Assembly: GCA_943788425.1 (NCBI GenBank)
Contig: CALSQF010000006.1
Location: 248,001-312,000 of the forward strand
Length of the DNA stretch: 64,000 nt
Reading direction: 5' to 3'
Source of the DNA: an uncultured Planktomarina sp.
GTDB taxonomy: Bacteria; Pseudomonadota; Alphaproteobacteria; Rhodobacterales; Rhodobacteraceae
Numbering within the stretch: the first letter of the stretch is position 1; every line of letters starts with the position of its first letter. Of the stretch, positions 42,379 to 51,364 are shown in pieces. Both the position numbers and the translations under genes were made by a program. The notes beneath the pieces are model-generated. The model did not search any database. It was not told where the DNA came from and was given only the letters and a program-made list of their open reading frames with translations.

Positions 42379-43919
42379 TCAGCTGCCATCCGTGCTTTGC
42401 CCTGTGCAACCGGAGCATCGGCCACAAGTTTCGACAAGACTTCAGCGCTGGAGATGACGCCGGGCAACCCGGCGCCGGGATGGGTTCCTGCGCCGACAAG
42501 ATAGAGGCCGCGAGCCTCTTCGCTCACATTATGGGGTCGGAACCAAGCGCTTTGTAGGATGCGCGGCTCAATCGAAAACCCCGCGCCATGGGGGCTGAGG
42601 TAGCGATCCTTAAAGGTTTCGGGGGTGAAAATTGTTTCAGTTGAGATGCAGGTCTCGAACCCTGGCATCAATTTCTCCACCTCAGCTGCAACTTTGGCGC
42701 GATATGTTGGCATTTCCTTTTGCCAATCGACTTTTTTCTTCCAGCCCAAATGTGGAACGGGTGACAATACATAGAATGTATCATCGCCAGCGGGCGCAAC
42801 GCTTGGGTCGGTTACAGATGGCCGATGGATATAAAGGCTCATATCGTCGGACAAGCGACCTTTGATAAAGATGTCGTGTAACAGGCCCTTGTAGCGAGGT
42901 CCGTTGGCAATTGTATGGTGCCCGACATCGGTCCATTTCCCGGCGGTTCCCCGAGTTCCAAAGTACCAAACGAACAAGCCCATCGACCAGCGCTTGCGTG
43001 CAAGTTTCGGTGTCGTCCAACGTCGACGCCTGTGGTTGCGCAAGAGGTGATCATAAGTGTGACCGGCATCGGCATTGCTGACAATCAATGGTGCATCGAA
43101 TCTTTGGCCGTCGGTGAGAGTAACCGCTTTCGCCGCCCCGTTTTCAACAAGAATTTCATCTGCTACGGCCTCTTGGTGGATCTGCCCACCCTGGGCACGT
43201 ACAACTGTGGCCATGGCATTAGCAATCTGTTGCACCCCGCCCATCGCGTAATGCACGCCGTAAGTTTTTTCCAAATGCGCCACCAAGGCATAGATGGATG
43301 TGACATGCATCGGATCGCCTCCAATGAACAAGGGATGAAAGGAGAGGGCCATTCTGAGCCGCTCGTCTTTGACCCGCCAGGCAGCCAGGGCATAAATTGA
43401 ACGATCTGCCCGCAACATGGCAAATGTCGGCAAGACTTTTAGGGTTTCCCAAAGCCGGTGCATGGGTTCTGCCACCATGCCTTCATAGCCAACCACATAG
43501 CGTTTTTGCGAGTCTTTCAAAAAGCGTTTGTAACCGGACAGATCCGCAGGATTCAGCCTCTGGACTTCCGATTGCATCGCCTCGTCATCGCCGCTGGCAC
43601 GAAAATATGAGCCATCTGGCCAGCGAATCTCATAAAATGGTTCGAGGGGCCGTAGATCCACATCTGCGTGAAAATCTCGACCACAGGCGGCCCATAGGGA
43701 CTCAAACACCTTCGGCATGGTCACAATTGTTGGCCCTAAATCAAATCGGTGACCGTCTTGTGTGATTGAGGAGCCACGGCCGCCCACCCGATCGAGCTTA
43801 TCCAATACAGTGACCGCATAGCCCTTTGCGCCTAGCCGCATCGCTGCCGCCAACCCACCCAGGCCGGCGCCAATCACAACCGCGCGGTTGTCTTGGGTGC
43901 TGTGATCAGGGTTGGTCAT
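42375..43919 (-). CDS. crtI: Phytoene desaturase CrtI
   Basis: A 514-residue FAD-dependent desaturase that converts phytoene to neurosporene in this lineage. The dinucleotide motif is AVVIGAGLGGLAAAMRLGAK, and the C-terminal signature is LYLVGAGTHPGAGLPGVI. The start MTNPDHST at 43919 gives the usual length; ATG codons up to 44015 would add up to 32 residues but run through both PpsR sites. It is divergent from crtA. Confidence 0.96.
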   Translation of the reverse strand: MTNPDHSTQDNRAVVIGAGLGGLAAAMRLGAKGYAVTVLDKLDRVGGRGSSITQDGHRFDLGPTIVTMPKVFESLWAACGRDFHADVDLRPLEPFYEIRWPDGSYFRASGDDEAMQSEVQRLNPADLSGYKRFLKDSQKRYVVGYEGMVAEPMHRLWETLKVLPTFAMLRADRSIYALAAWRVKDERLRMALSFHPLFIGGDPMHVTSIYALVAHLEKTYGVHYAMGGVQQIANAMATVVRAQGGQIHQEAVADEILVENGAAKAVTLTDGQRFDAPLIVSNADAGHTYDHLLRNHRRRRWTTPKLARKRWSMGLFVWYFGTRGTAGKWTDVGHHTIANGPRYKGLLHDIFIKGRLSDDMSLYIHRPSVTDPSVAPAGDDTFYVLSPVPHLGWKKKVDWQKEMPTYRAKVAAEVEKLMPGFETCISTETIFTPETFKDRYLSPHGAGFSIEPRILQSAWFRPHNVSEEARGLYLVGAGTHPGAGLPGVISSAEVLSKLVADAPVAQGKARMAAE

Positions 43920-43938
43920 AAATTTTTCGCCCGCCATC

Positions 43939-43956
43939 TGTCTATAATTATTTACA
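43939..43956. promoter_or_regulatory. PpsR operator, crtI side
   Basis: TGTCTATAATTATTTACA, exact TGT-N12-ACA, 19 bp upstream of the crtI ATG. Its centre is 56 bp from the site at 43995-44012. Its TATAAT core could also be a -10 element for crtI or crtA. Confidence 0.8.
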
Positions 43957-43994
43957 ACCATAGGTCTTATGAGCTTCCCAATGCAAGGATAATG

Positions 43995-44012
43995 TGTCAA
44001 CATAATCTGACA
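43995..44012. promoter_or_regulatory. PpsR operator, crtA side
   Basis: TGTCAACATAATCTGACA, exact TGT-N12-ACA, 21 bp before the crtA ATG. It overlaps an in-frame upstream ATG (43992), which argues against that codon as the crtA start. Confidence 0.88.
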
Positions 44013-44033
44013 CATTTACCAGGTGCACAGGGC

Positions 44034-44738
44034 ATGACGCAAATCGTCACAATCAGTTTCTTTCGTTTTGGGTCCGTTCGCTCCCGACTTTGGGCCTTCG
44101 CCATGATGGGTTTGGCCAGAGGGCAAATGTCGCGCATTCCGGGTATTGGATTTTGGAAATTATTTGGATCAGGCTCCGATGAGGGCTTTACCCCCAAACC
44201 CAATGTGTCTGTCTACGCCGTGCTGGCAACTTGGCCGGATCGGCAAACCGCGGAGCACAGCTTGCAAGAAAGTACTATCTTCGCGCGCTACCGTCAGCAG
44301 GCCATCGAACATTGGACCGTGTTTATGGAAGCGGAGACAGTACGGGGCAAATGGTCGGGCGCAACGCCATTTTCAACGACGAATCAAAGTCAGAATGGCC
44401 CGCTTGCGGTGATGACCCGCGCCACGTTGCGACCGCGAAACCTCGTCCGATTTTGGCGGCGTGTTCCCAATATTTCGCAGGTGATCGGCCAAGATCCGAA
44501 TGTTGTTTTCAAGATCGGTATTGGTGAAGTGCCTTGGCTCCAACAGGTGACCTTCTCCATATGGCCCAGTATCGAACATATGAACAATTTTGCGCGCAAG
44601 GGGCATCATGCACGGGCCATTCAAGCGGTGCGTATGGAGGGATGGTTCAAAGAAGAACTCTATGCCCGATTTACCCTTATCGCGGACACCGGCACTTGGG
44701 AGGGCGACTCCCCTCTAAAACAACTGGATATCTCATGA
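44034..44738 (+). CDS. crtA: Spheroidene monooxygenase CrtA
   Basis: A 234-residue haem-dependent oxygenase that converts spheroidene to spheroidenone using O2. Family stretches: VTISFFRFGSVRSRLWAFAM at the start, and RATLRPRNLVRFWRRVPNIS in the middle. ATG 44034 is chosen; the frame extends upstream to 43893, but those starts lie in the operator or in crtI. Its stop overlaps bchI (ATGA), so it heads the crtA-bchIDO operon. Confidence 0.94.
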   Translation: MTQIVTISFFRFGSVRSRLWAFAMMGLARGQMSRIPGIGFWKLFGSGSDEGFTPKPNVSVYAVLATWPDRQTAEHSLQESTIFARYRQQAIEHWTVFMEAETVRGKWSGATPFSTTNQSQNGPLAVMTRATLRPRNLVRFWRRVPNISQVIGQDPNVVFKIGIGEVPWLQQVTFSIWPSIEHMNNFARKGHHARAIQAVRMEGWFKEELYARFTLIADTGTWEGDSPLKQLDIS

Positions 44739-45742
44739 AGCAGCCTTTTCCTTTCTCAGCCATTGTCGGACAGGATGATATGAAACTGGCCATGGTGCTA
44801 ACCGCCATTGATCCGTCGATTGCGGGGGTGCTCGTCTTTGGGGAACGTGGCACCGGCAAATCCACTGCGGTGCGGGCTTTGGCTGGGTTGTTGCCGCCGA
44901 TCATCGCTGTGAAAGCCTGTCCGGTGAACAGTGCTGACGTTAAAGACTGCCCTGCATGGTGCGATGTGTCCGATGCCAGTGTCCAAAGCATTGCCACGCC
45001 CGTTGTGGATCTTCCTTTGGGCGCGTCAGAGGATCGTGTCACCGGGGCGCTCGATATCGAAAAAGCCTTAACCAAGGGTGAGAAAGCCTTTCAGCCTGGC
45101 CTATTTGCGCAGGCGAACCGGGGATATCTTTATATAGATGAGGTGAATCTTCTTGAAGATCACATTGTGGATCTTTTGCTGGACGTGGCGCAATCGGGTG
45201 AAAATGTCGTGGAACGCGAAGGACTTTCCATCCGCCACGCTGCGCGTTTTGTACTGGTTGGATCTGGCAACCCGGAAGAAGGTGAATTGCGACCACAATT
45301 GATGGATCGCTTTGGACTGTCGGTCGATGTGCTATCCTCCACAGATATTGATGAAAGAATTGAAGTCATAAAGCGGCGCGACGCCTATGAGAACGATCAT
45401 GAGGCCTTTATCGCGCATTGGCAGTCAGAAGATGCCACCTTGCGGGCGCGCATTGTTGCCGCGCGCGCAGCTTTGGCAGATTTGCAAACTCCCGATAGCG
45501 CCCTGCGCCGCGTCGCTGAGCTTTGCATCGCTCTGGGTTCGGATGGGTTGCGTGGGGAGTTAACACTCTTGAAAGCTGCCCGGGCCTTTGCAGCATTTGC
45601 TGGTGATGCGGCCGTGACTGACGATCATATCCGTAAGACCGCTGTGCTGGCCCTGCGTCATAGATTGCGCCGGGATCCTTTGGACGACTCTGGATCAAGC
45701 AGTCGCGTTGCGCGGAAAATCTCAGAAATTCTAGGCGAATGA
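44735..45742 (+). CDS. bchI: Magnesium chelatase ATPase subunit BchI
   Basis: A 335-residue AAA+ ATPase that drives Mg insertion with BchD and BchH. Walker A is GERGTGKSTAVRALAG, Walker B is GYLYIDEVNLLEDHIVD, and the sensor/Arg-finger region is LRPQLMDRFGL. The start at 44735 (MKQPFPFSAIVGQDD) follows crtA by an ATGA overlap; the frame is open farther upstream only because of crtA. bchD starts 2 bp after its stop. Confidence 0.97.
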   Translation: MKQPFPFSAIVGQDDMKLAMVLTAIDPSIAGVLVFGERGTGKSTAVRALAGLLPPIIAVKACPVNSADVKDCPAWCDVSDASVQSIATPVVDLPLGASEDRVTGALDIEKALTKGEKAFQPGLFAQANRGYLYIDEVNLLEDHIVDLLLDVAQSGENVVEREGLSIRHAARFVLVGSGNPEEGELRPQLMDRFGLSVDVLSSTDIDERIEVIKRRDAYENDHEAFIAHWQSEDATLRARIVAARAALADLQTPDSALRRVAELCIALGSDGLRGELTLLKAARAFAAFAGDAAVTDDHIRKTAVLALRHRLRRDPLDDSGSSSRVARKISEILGE

Positions 45743-45743
45743 T

Positions 45744-47396
45744 ATGACCCGTTGGGAGAGGGCGCAGCTGGCGATTACGCTCCTGGCCATAGATCCCCAA
45801 AGGCTTGGGGGTTTGGTCATTCGCGCCCGCGCCGGCCCAGCTCAGGCCGTAATGCTTGCCGCTGTTCAATCGCTCGATATCCCCACGGTTAAGTTGCAGC
45901 ACCACATGACGCTTGAGGTTCTCAACGGCGATATTGATTTGACCGCCTCCTTGGCGTCACGCCGATTGGTGACACGCAAAAGTATCTTTGACTGTCCGTC
46001 GTCCTTGTTCGTTCTTCCTATGGCTGAGCGCTGCCCACCCCAATTTTCCGCGCGGATTTGTCAAGCTTTGGAGGCGGGTCTTGGGCATGGTTTGATCGCC
46101 TTAGATGAAGGTGCGGAGGAGGGGGATTGCCTTCCAGCTGCGCTGACAGATCGCCTGGCCTTTCATGTCATTCTTGAGGACGTGGCCTTGCAGGATTTAT
46201 CATCCATCACATTGCCCAGCTCATTGGAAAAAATCCGCGCTGAGGTCCTTGGCGTGACATTGCCCGCTGAATTGAGGGAGGCGGCCGTTATCTTGGCCGC
46301 ATCACTTGGCATTTCAAGCCTGCGTGCGCCGCTGCTTCTGGTATATGCAGCGCAGGCTCATGCTTCCCTTCACGCCCGCGATGCGGTGACGGAAGAAGAT
46401 TTAAAAGTGGCTGTGATGCTGGTCTACCCACATCGAGCCACGCGCTTGCCGCAGGATCCGGAACCCCAAGTGCAACCTGATGAGGCAAACCCACCTGAGG
46501 CGCCCCAAGATCCAACGCAAGCTATACCGCCCAATGATCTAATGATCGAAGCTGTGAAGGCTGTCCTGCCGGATGGTGTGTTGGCTCAGTTGCAAAGCAC
46601 GGTAAAGCAACCCGCGTCTGGCTCAGGATCTGGCACACGCCGCAAAGGAAATCATCGCGGGCGCCCCCTTCCGGCGAGGCTCGGCCCAAAAAACAGTGGA
46701 GCCCGGGTTGACCTCGTGGCCACCTTAAGGGCCGCAATTCCTTGGCAAACTCTGCGCAAGAGCTCAAACCCTAAGGCCATAGGGCCGATTTTTAAGGCAT
46801 CTGATTTGCGTCATAAACGCTATGAAATTCAATCAGATCGCCTGCTTATTTTCACAGTAGATGCGTCAGGCTCCGCGGCTGTTGCGCGTTTGGCTGAGGC
46901 TAAAGGCGCGGTCGAACTGCTGCTTGGCGAGGCCTATGCCCGAAGGGATCATGTTGCACTTTACGCATTCCGCGGAGCAGAATCCGAGGCATTATTGCCG
47001 CCCACAAGATCACTGGTGCAAACCAAAAAGCGGCTGGCCGCGCTCCCCGGTGGAGGGGCCACACCTTTGGCTGCTGGATTGGCGGCGGCGTTTAACCTTG
47101 CGTTGCAAGAACGGCGCAATGGTCTGACTCCAACTTTGGTTTTGCTCACCGATGGGCGTGCCAATGTTGCCCTTGATGGATCCAATGACCGGGTCCAAGC
47201 AGCGATGGACGCATTGATGTTGGCTGGAAAAATTGCTGAGGCGCAGATCCCGGCCTTGGTGATCGACACTACAATCCGGCCAGAAAAAACGCTGCAAGCC
47301 CTGGCTGGCAAAATGCGGGCCAACTACATTGCTTTGCCCCGCTCAGATGCAAAATCGGTGTCCGGTGCCGTCGCTTCAGCTTTGGCGCAATCGTGA
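45744..47396 (+). CDS. bchD: Magnesium chelatase subunit BchD
   Basis: A 550-residue subunit with a degenerate AAA+ domain (residues 1-230), an acidic Pro-rich linker (about 240-270, PEPQVQPDEANPPEAPQDP), and a C-terminal von Willebrand A domain. The metal-ion site is complete: DASGS, the Thr in GGATPLAAG, and the Asp in LTDGRANV. It platforms the BchI ring and contacts BchH. Overlaps bchO by ATGA. Confidence 0.96.
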   Translation: MTRWERAQLAITLLAIDPQRLGGLVIRARAGPAQAVMLAAVQSLDIPTVKLQHHMTLEVLNGDIDLTASLASRRLVTRKSIFDCPSSLFVLPMAERCPPQFSARICQALEAGLGHGLIALDEGAEEGDCLPAALTDRLAFHVILEDVALQDLSSITLPSSLEKIRAEVLGVTLPAELREAAVILAASLGISSLRAPLLLVYAAQAHASLHARDAVTEEDLKVAVMLVYPHRATRLPQDPEPQVQPDEANPPEAPQDPTQAIPPNDLMIEAVKAVLPDGVLAQLQSTVKQPASGSGSGTRRKGNHRGRPLPARLGPKNSGARVDLVATLRAAIPWQTLRKSSNPKAIGPIFKASDLRHKRYEIQSDRLLIFTVDASGSAAVARLAEAKGAVELLLGEAYARRDHVALYAFRGAESEALLPPTRSLVQTKKRLAALPGGGATPLAAGLAAAFNLALQERRNGLTPTLVLLTDGRANVALDGSNDRVQAAMDALMLAGKIAEAQIPALVIDTTIRPEKTLQALAGKMRANYIALPRSDAKSVSGAVASALAQS

Positions 47397-48277
47397 TGAA
47401 CTGGCAGCAATCAAAGCATTATTGGCCCTTTGCGCAATATTCTCAGTTTACGCTGCAAAAACCGCATCTGTGGCATATTCAAGATATCGGAACTGGCCCG
47501 GTGATATTGCTTATTCATGGAGCTGGCAGCACAACCCACAGTTGGCAACGTCTTGTGCCGTTTTTAACAGACAAATACCGGGTAATTATGGTGGATTTGC
47601 CCGGGCAGGGTTTTACACGGCTGGGCGCGCAGCAACGTTGCGGGTTGGATCATATGGCCGAAGACTTAACGAGCTGTTTGACCGCGCTTAATATCGAGCC
47701 CAAGGTCATTATTGGCCACTCTGCCGGCGCAGCAATTGCCCTGCGCCTTGCGGAGCTTGCGACGTTTGGCTGCAAAGTTATCGGGATCAATGCTGCGCTT
47801 GATCACTTCCGCGGTGTGGCAGGAGTTTTGTTTCCACTCTTAGCAAAGGCCATCGCGAACTTGCCGTTCTCAAGCAGTGTCCTGAGTAAAATTGCCGGTC
47901 ATGAAGACACAGTCGATCGTATTCTCAAAGGCACGGGTTCAGATCTCGTTGAGGCGGATTTAAAATTCTACAAAGAGTTGATGCGTAGCCGCTCTCATAT
48001 TGGCGCCACCATGCAAATGATGGCCCAATGGGATCTTGAACCGCTCTTGGCGCGGCTGCCGAACCTGCAAACTGAGACACATTTGATCGCCTCTTCCAAT
48101 GATCTTGCTGTGCCCTGCGCAACATCTCAAAGGGCTGCAGCCTTGCTGCCGAATGCAGATTACCGCGTTCTGTCCGATCTTGGGCATCTGGCGCATGAAG
48201 AGGACGCTGCCACCATTGCCGCTTGCATAGTTCCCTTGTTGGATTTCGGCAGCGCCTCAGTAAATAAAGCTGGCTGA
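47393..48277 (+). CDS. bchO: BchO, alpha/beta-hydrolase fold putative Mg chelatase accessory protein
   Basis: A 294-residue alpha/beta-hydrolase. The oxyanion-hole motif is LIHGAGSTTHSW, the nucleophile elbow is IGHSAGAAIALRL, and a catalytic His lies in LGHLAHEEDAA. It always accompanies bchID and is thought to aid Mg chelation, but its reaction is unknown. It is the last gene of the crtA-bchIDO operon. Confidence 0.94.
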   Translation: MMNWQQSKHYWPFAQYSQFTLQKPHLWHIQDIGTGPVILLIHGAGSTTHSWQRLVPFLTDKYRVIMVDLPGQGFTRLGAQQRCGLDHMAEDLTSCLTALNIEPKVIIGHSAGAAIALRLAELATFGCKVIGINAALDHFRGVAGVLFPLLAKAIANLPFSSSVLSKIAGHEDTVDRILKGTGSDLVEADLKFYKELMRSRSHIGATMQMMAQWDLEPLLARLPNLQTETHLIASSNDLAVPCATSQRAAALLPNADYRVLSDLGHLAHEEDAATIAACIVPLLDFGSASVNKAG

Positions 48278-48385
48278 GACGGGCAAGCCCACAGCTGGCC
48301 ACCGGTATCAACCTGAAGTTGCTAATGTCATCCAAACCCCAAAAAACCTTGTATGAAGGGAGATTTTTGCATAGGATTTCCGCCC

Positions 48386-48715
48386 ATGCGAAACATTGAT
48401 GTGACAGATCTAGATTTTGAACAGTTGGAGCCTCAAATCTTTGAGGCTGCGCGGTTAATGGAGATGCTGTCGCATCCTGCAAGGCTTCGGATCCTTTGCA
48501 CCATGCTGGGCGGGGAGAAAAGTGTTCAGGAATTGGCGATCAATGCCAGCCTGTCACAGCCGGCCATGTCGCACCATTTGCGCAAGCTGCGCGATTCGGA
48601 GTTGGTGAATACCCGGCGCGACAAACAAACCATATACTATTCACTGAAAGGCGAGCAGGTGGCTGCGGTGTTGGAAGTCTTGCATCGCTTATACTGCAAC
48701 GAGCTTATTCTTTAA
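48386..48715 (+). CDS. ArsR/SmtB-family repressor, BigR/SqrR-like
   Basis: A 109-residue winged-helix regulator. The recognition region is ELAINASLSQPAMSHHLRKL and the wing is RRDKQTIYYSLKG. Cys38 (ARLRILCTM) and Cys104 (RLYCNE) are 66 residues apart. That is the same spacing as Cys41 and Cys107 of Rhodobacter SqrR, a sulfide-responsive repressor that forms an intramolecular polysulfide link. Metal-site residues of classical ArsR proteins are not evident. It lies 108 bp downstream of bchO in the same direction, with an AGGA ribosome site before ATG 48386; an ATG at 48353 is an alternative. It overlaps the hemY-type gene tail-to-tail by 11 bp. Sulfide sensing here is inference from the cysteine pair. 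Confidence 0.85.
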   Translation: MRNIDVTDLDFEQLEPQIFEAARLMEMLSHPARLRILCTMLGGEKSVQELAINASLSQPAMSHHLRKLRDSELVNTRRDKQTIYYSLKGEQVAAVLEVLHRLYCNELIL

Positions 48716-50180
48716 GCGGCGCACGATCGGTAAATTCTTTTGCGGCTTTCTGATCTGGTTGGCCTAGATCCTCCGGCTTCAAGAGCGGCGGGAGATTGGT
48801 AGCGCCCTGAGCCATATGACCGACGATCAAAGGTAGCATATCGGGGCTTACTGCCTCCGACATTGGTGGGCGTTTCCAAGCAATGCTGTCGATGGCTTCA
48901 CAATTGAGACAGACAGGCTCCCAATCATGATCTACATGTCCACAATTTTCACAAATCCATTGTGGGTCGCGCTGGGCGGAAATGGCTTGGGTCAAGAGCT
49001 GGCGTACAGATTGGTCATCGGCGCCGTCGCCGCGCTCGATGGCGGCGAGAATGGTCAGCGCGCGCATGGTTGGATCCGTCTTTGCAAGTTCTCCAAGCGC
49101 CCGCCGGGCCGCCTCAAAATCAGCCAGGGCCACATAAAGTTCAGCCATTAGCATTTTTGTTTCCGGGTGCGAGTCTGTGCCCTTGGTGAATTGTTCAAAT
49201 CGCTTGAGGCGGGCCGTGGGCTCCTCATCTGGGGCAAGGGCGGCAAAACCGGAAGCGAGTTCTGGATGCGGCGCCAATTGCCAGGCTGCGCGCAGAATGC
49301 GGCTCGCTTGCTTCCCATTGTTTTGTTCCCGATGCCCTTCGGCGGCCATTAGGGCTGCGGGCACCAAGCTGGGCGCAAGCTTGTTGGCTTCAACCGCGTA
49401 GCTTTGTGCCTTTTGCAACTTGCCTTCAGCACGCAAATCACGGGCTTGGGAGAGGGCAAAAACCGCATCGCGGCGTTTGTGCACATCTTTTGGCAAAGTC
49501 CCATGTTTCAACTTGGCCGTCAGGGTTGCCCGTACCCCATGCCAATCTTTTTGGCTCGCTTGCAGCTTGAGTAAGACATCCTGCGTTTCGCCATGCTTCG
49601 GCTTGAGCGCAAAGGCATGTTCCGCCAATTTCAGCGCCAATTCTGTGTCGCCATCCTGCAAATGTTGTTGCAGCAAACCATAGGTGCCAACAAAACGGGT
49701 TTTATGGTCTTTTAGCAATTTTTTGTAGGTTGCCTTAGCGGTCTGTCGATCCCCATTGGCTACGGCGGCCTGTGCCACGATCAAATTGGTCAGGTCTGGG
49801 CGGTTCAGTAGGCGATCGGCTTTTTTTGCCTTCGCCATTGCGTCGCGGCCTTCACCACTGGCCAGAGCCATTAACCCATCGGAAAGCGCCTCAAATCCGC
49901 GGCGCTCACGATTGCGATCGAAATAGCGCGACAGCGCGGTTTCATCGCCATTGATGAACCGCAGAAGCGCAATCAATAAACCCAAGAGTTTGAGAAAAAG
50001 CCAAAGGCTTATCAGCAAACCCAGAACTAGTAGGGCAGCTTGCAGCGCACCGAAAGACAATTCAAAGCCAGAATATTGAATTGTGACGCCGCCTTTCGCT
50101 TCCATCAACCGGCCCGCGCCAAAGCTGATCAGCATCACCATGGCCACAAAACTTAAGATTTTTATGAGGGACCAAAGCAT
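48705..50180 (-). CDS. HemY-type TPR membrane protein
   Basis: A 491-residue protein with two N-terminal membrane helices (about residues 5-22 and 42-70, LLVLGLLISLWLFLKLLGLL) and a long TPR-repeat domain; this is the HemY_N family. A Cys-rich tail has CENCGHVDHDWEPVCLNCE, a rubredoxin-like zinc knuckle. In this family the role in haem synthesis is indirect or structural; it is not protoporphyrinogen oxidase. It forms a hemD-mitofilin-like-hemY group typical of alphaproteobacteria and marks the PGC edge. Confidence 0.88.
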   Translation of the reverse strand: MLWSLIKILSFVAMVMLISFGAGRLMEAKGGVTIQYSGFELSFGALQAALLVLGLLISLWLFLKLLGLLIALLRFINGDETALSRYFDRNRERRGFEALSDGLMALASGEGRDAMAKAKKADRLLNRPDLTNLIVAQAAVANGDRQTAKATYKKLLKDHKTRFVGTYGLLQQHLQDGDTELALKLAEHAFALKPKHGETQDVLLKLQASQKDWHGVRATLTAKLKHGTLPKDVHKRRDAVFALSQARDLRAEGKLQKAQSYAVEANKLAPSLVPAALMAAEGHREQNNGKQASRILRAAWQLAPHPELASGFAALAPDEEPTARLKRFEQFTKGTDSHPETKMLMAELYVALADFEAARRALGELAKTDPTMRALTILAAIERGDGADDQSVRQLLTQAISAQRDPQWICENCGHVDHDWEPVCLNCEAIDSIAWKRPPMSEAVSPDMLPLIVGHMAQGATNLPPLLKPEDLGQPDQKAAKEFTDRAPLKE

Positions 50181-50190
50181 TTTATTTTCC

Positions 50191-51306
50191 TCAATTGCCG
50201 CTTAGGGCGGCTGACAATTCTGCAAGCGCATCTTGCACGGCCAGGCGGTTCTGCGCCGCGACGATCCAATCTTGGAGGTGATCTTGGCCAAGTGGCGGCA
50301 GGGTCGACAGCTCTGAAAGAGCCGCCTTCAGATCCCCTTCGGTGACTGCCGCTTGCGCGCGCGACAGCACAGCCTCTGCTGATGTGCCCGCTTGCGGCTC
50401 CAAAGACCGGACCCCAAATTGGGCTTTCAGAAAGGCGAGCAGGCGGTTCTCCCCTGTCTGAGGCCCTTCGGCCAGGCGTATCGCCTTCAAAGCGGCCCGC
50501 GCGGCTTGGGTAAATTCATCTTGCAAGTCTCCCAATTGATTCACGCCATTTTTGGCATGGGCCTGTAGGGCTTTGGGCAGATCAAGATCTGTCGTGGCGA
50601 TCAAATCAGAGAGGGCAGCTTGATAGCCGGCGCCATTTTCGGCCGCGGCTCTGATGGCATTGAGCGCTGCGGTAATGGTGCCGACCCGCGCCTGGGTGTT
50701 GGTAGTTTTTTGCAGCTCTTCTGCTTTGGTTTTCGTTTGCTCTATCTGTGCGCTTGCTGATTGAGCCACCTCTGCCAGATCGCTGCGCAATTGCGCCAGT
50801 TCGCTTTCATAGGCTTCGATTGCTTGGGGAGAGACGTTTTGCGTTAACGGCTGCTTTTCCACCTCCACCAGTCGACCTGCCAGCGCTTGCAGCTGTGCTT
50901 CAATCGAAGCTTGCCTTTGGTCGATGTCACTGCGCAGCGCTTCAATGGCCTCTGTCATCGCAAAAATTGTGTCTGTGTGATCTTTCGGCACGGGCTTGGC
51001 TTCGATTTGTGTAATCCGTGCCCCCTGCTGCGCCAGTTGCTCCGACAGAGTGTCTTGCGCAGACAGGATGGGCGCCAGAGGATCTGATGGGTTGAGATAA
51101 GCGGGCAGGACAGCGGCGCTAAAGCCTATTCCGCCGGCTAAGACCCCACCGACCAAAAAGGGCAATATGCCCTCAAAATTCAGGTTACTGGAGGTGTTAG
51201 GTGCGGCCGAAGGCTCTGGCGGAACGGATGCAGGTTCTGAATGCTCCACCAGCTCAGCATCCTCAATGGGCTGCTTGGTTGCGTCTGTGGGATCTTTATC
51301 TGACAC
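50191..51306 (-). CDS. Mitofilin/Mic60-like membrane protein (COG4223)
   Basis: A 371-residue protein with an acidic Pro-rich N-terminus, one membrane helix (about residues 48-68, ILPFLVGGVLAGGIGFSAAV), a long coiled coil (about 85-200), and a C-terminal mitofilin-like domain. Such proteins are the alphaproteobacterial relatives of mitochondrial Mic60 and shape intracytoplasmic membranes, which is apt next to a PGC. It starts at GTG 51306 behind AAAAGG. hemY follows after 10 bp. Confidence 0.85.
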   Translation of the reverse strand: MSDKDPTDATKQPIEDAELVEHSEPASVPPEPSAAPNTSSNLNFEGILPFLVGGVLAGGIGFSAAVLPAYLNPSDPLAPILSAQDTLSEQLAQQGARITQIEAKPVPKDHTDTIFAMTEAIEALRSDIDQRQASIEAQLQALAGRLVEVEKQPLTQNVSPQAIEAYESELAQLRSDLAEVAQSASAQIEQTKTKAEELQKTTNTQARVGTITAALNAIRAAAENGAGYQAALSDLIATTDLDLPKALQAHAKNGVNQLGDLQDEFTQAARAALKAIRLAEGPQTGENRLLAFLKAQFGVRSLEPQAGTSAEAVLSRAQAAVTEGDLKAALSELSTLPPLGQDHLQDWIVAAQNRLAVQDALAELSAALSGN

Positions 51307-51364
51307 GATTTGTACCTTTTGTCTCTCGCCCTGTTTTCAAACCTATCCGCCCGGGCAAAATCTC

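Noticed and set aside
43893-44033. Upstream starts for crtA (43893 or ATG 43992)
   Set aside because: They lie inside crtI or within the PpsR operator; ATG 44034 begins the family-typical N-terminus.
48705-50180. Protoporphyrinogen oxidase for the HemY-type gene
   Set aside because: It has no FAD motif; it has two N-terminal helices and TPR repeats, as in the HemY_N family.
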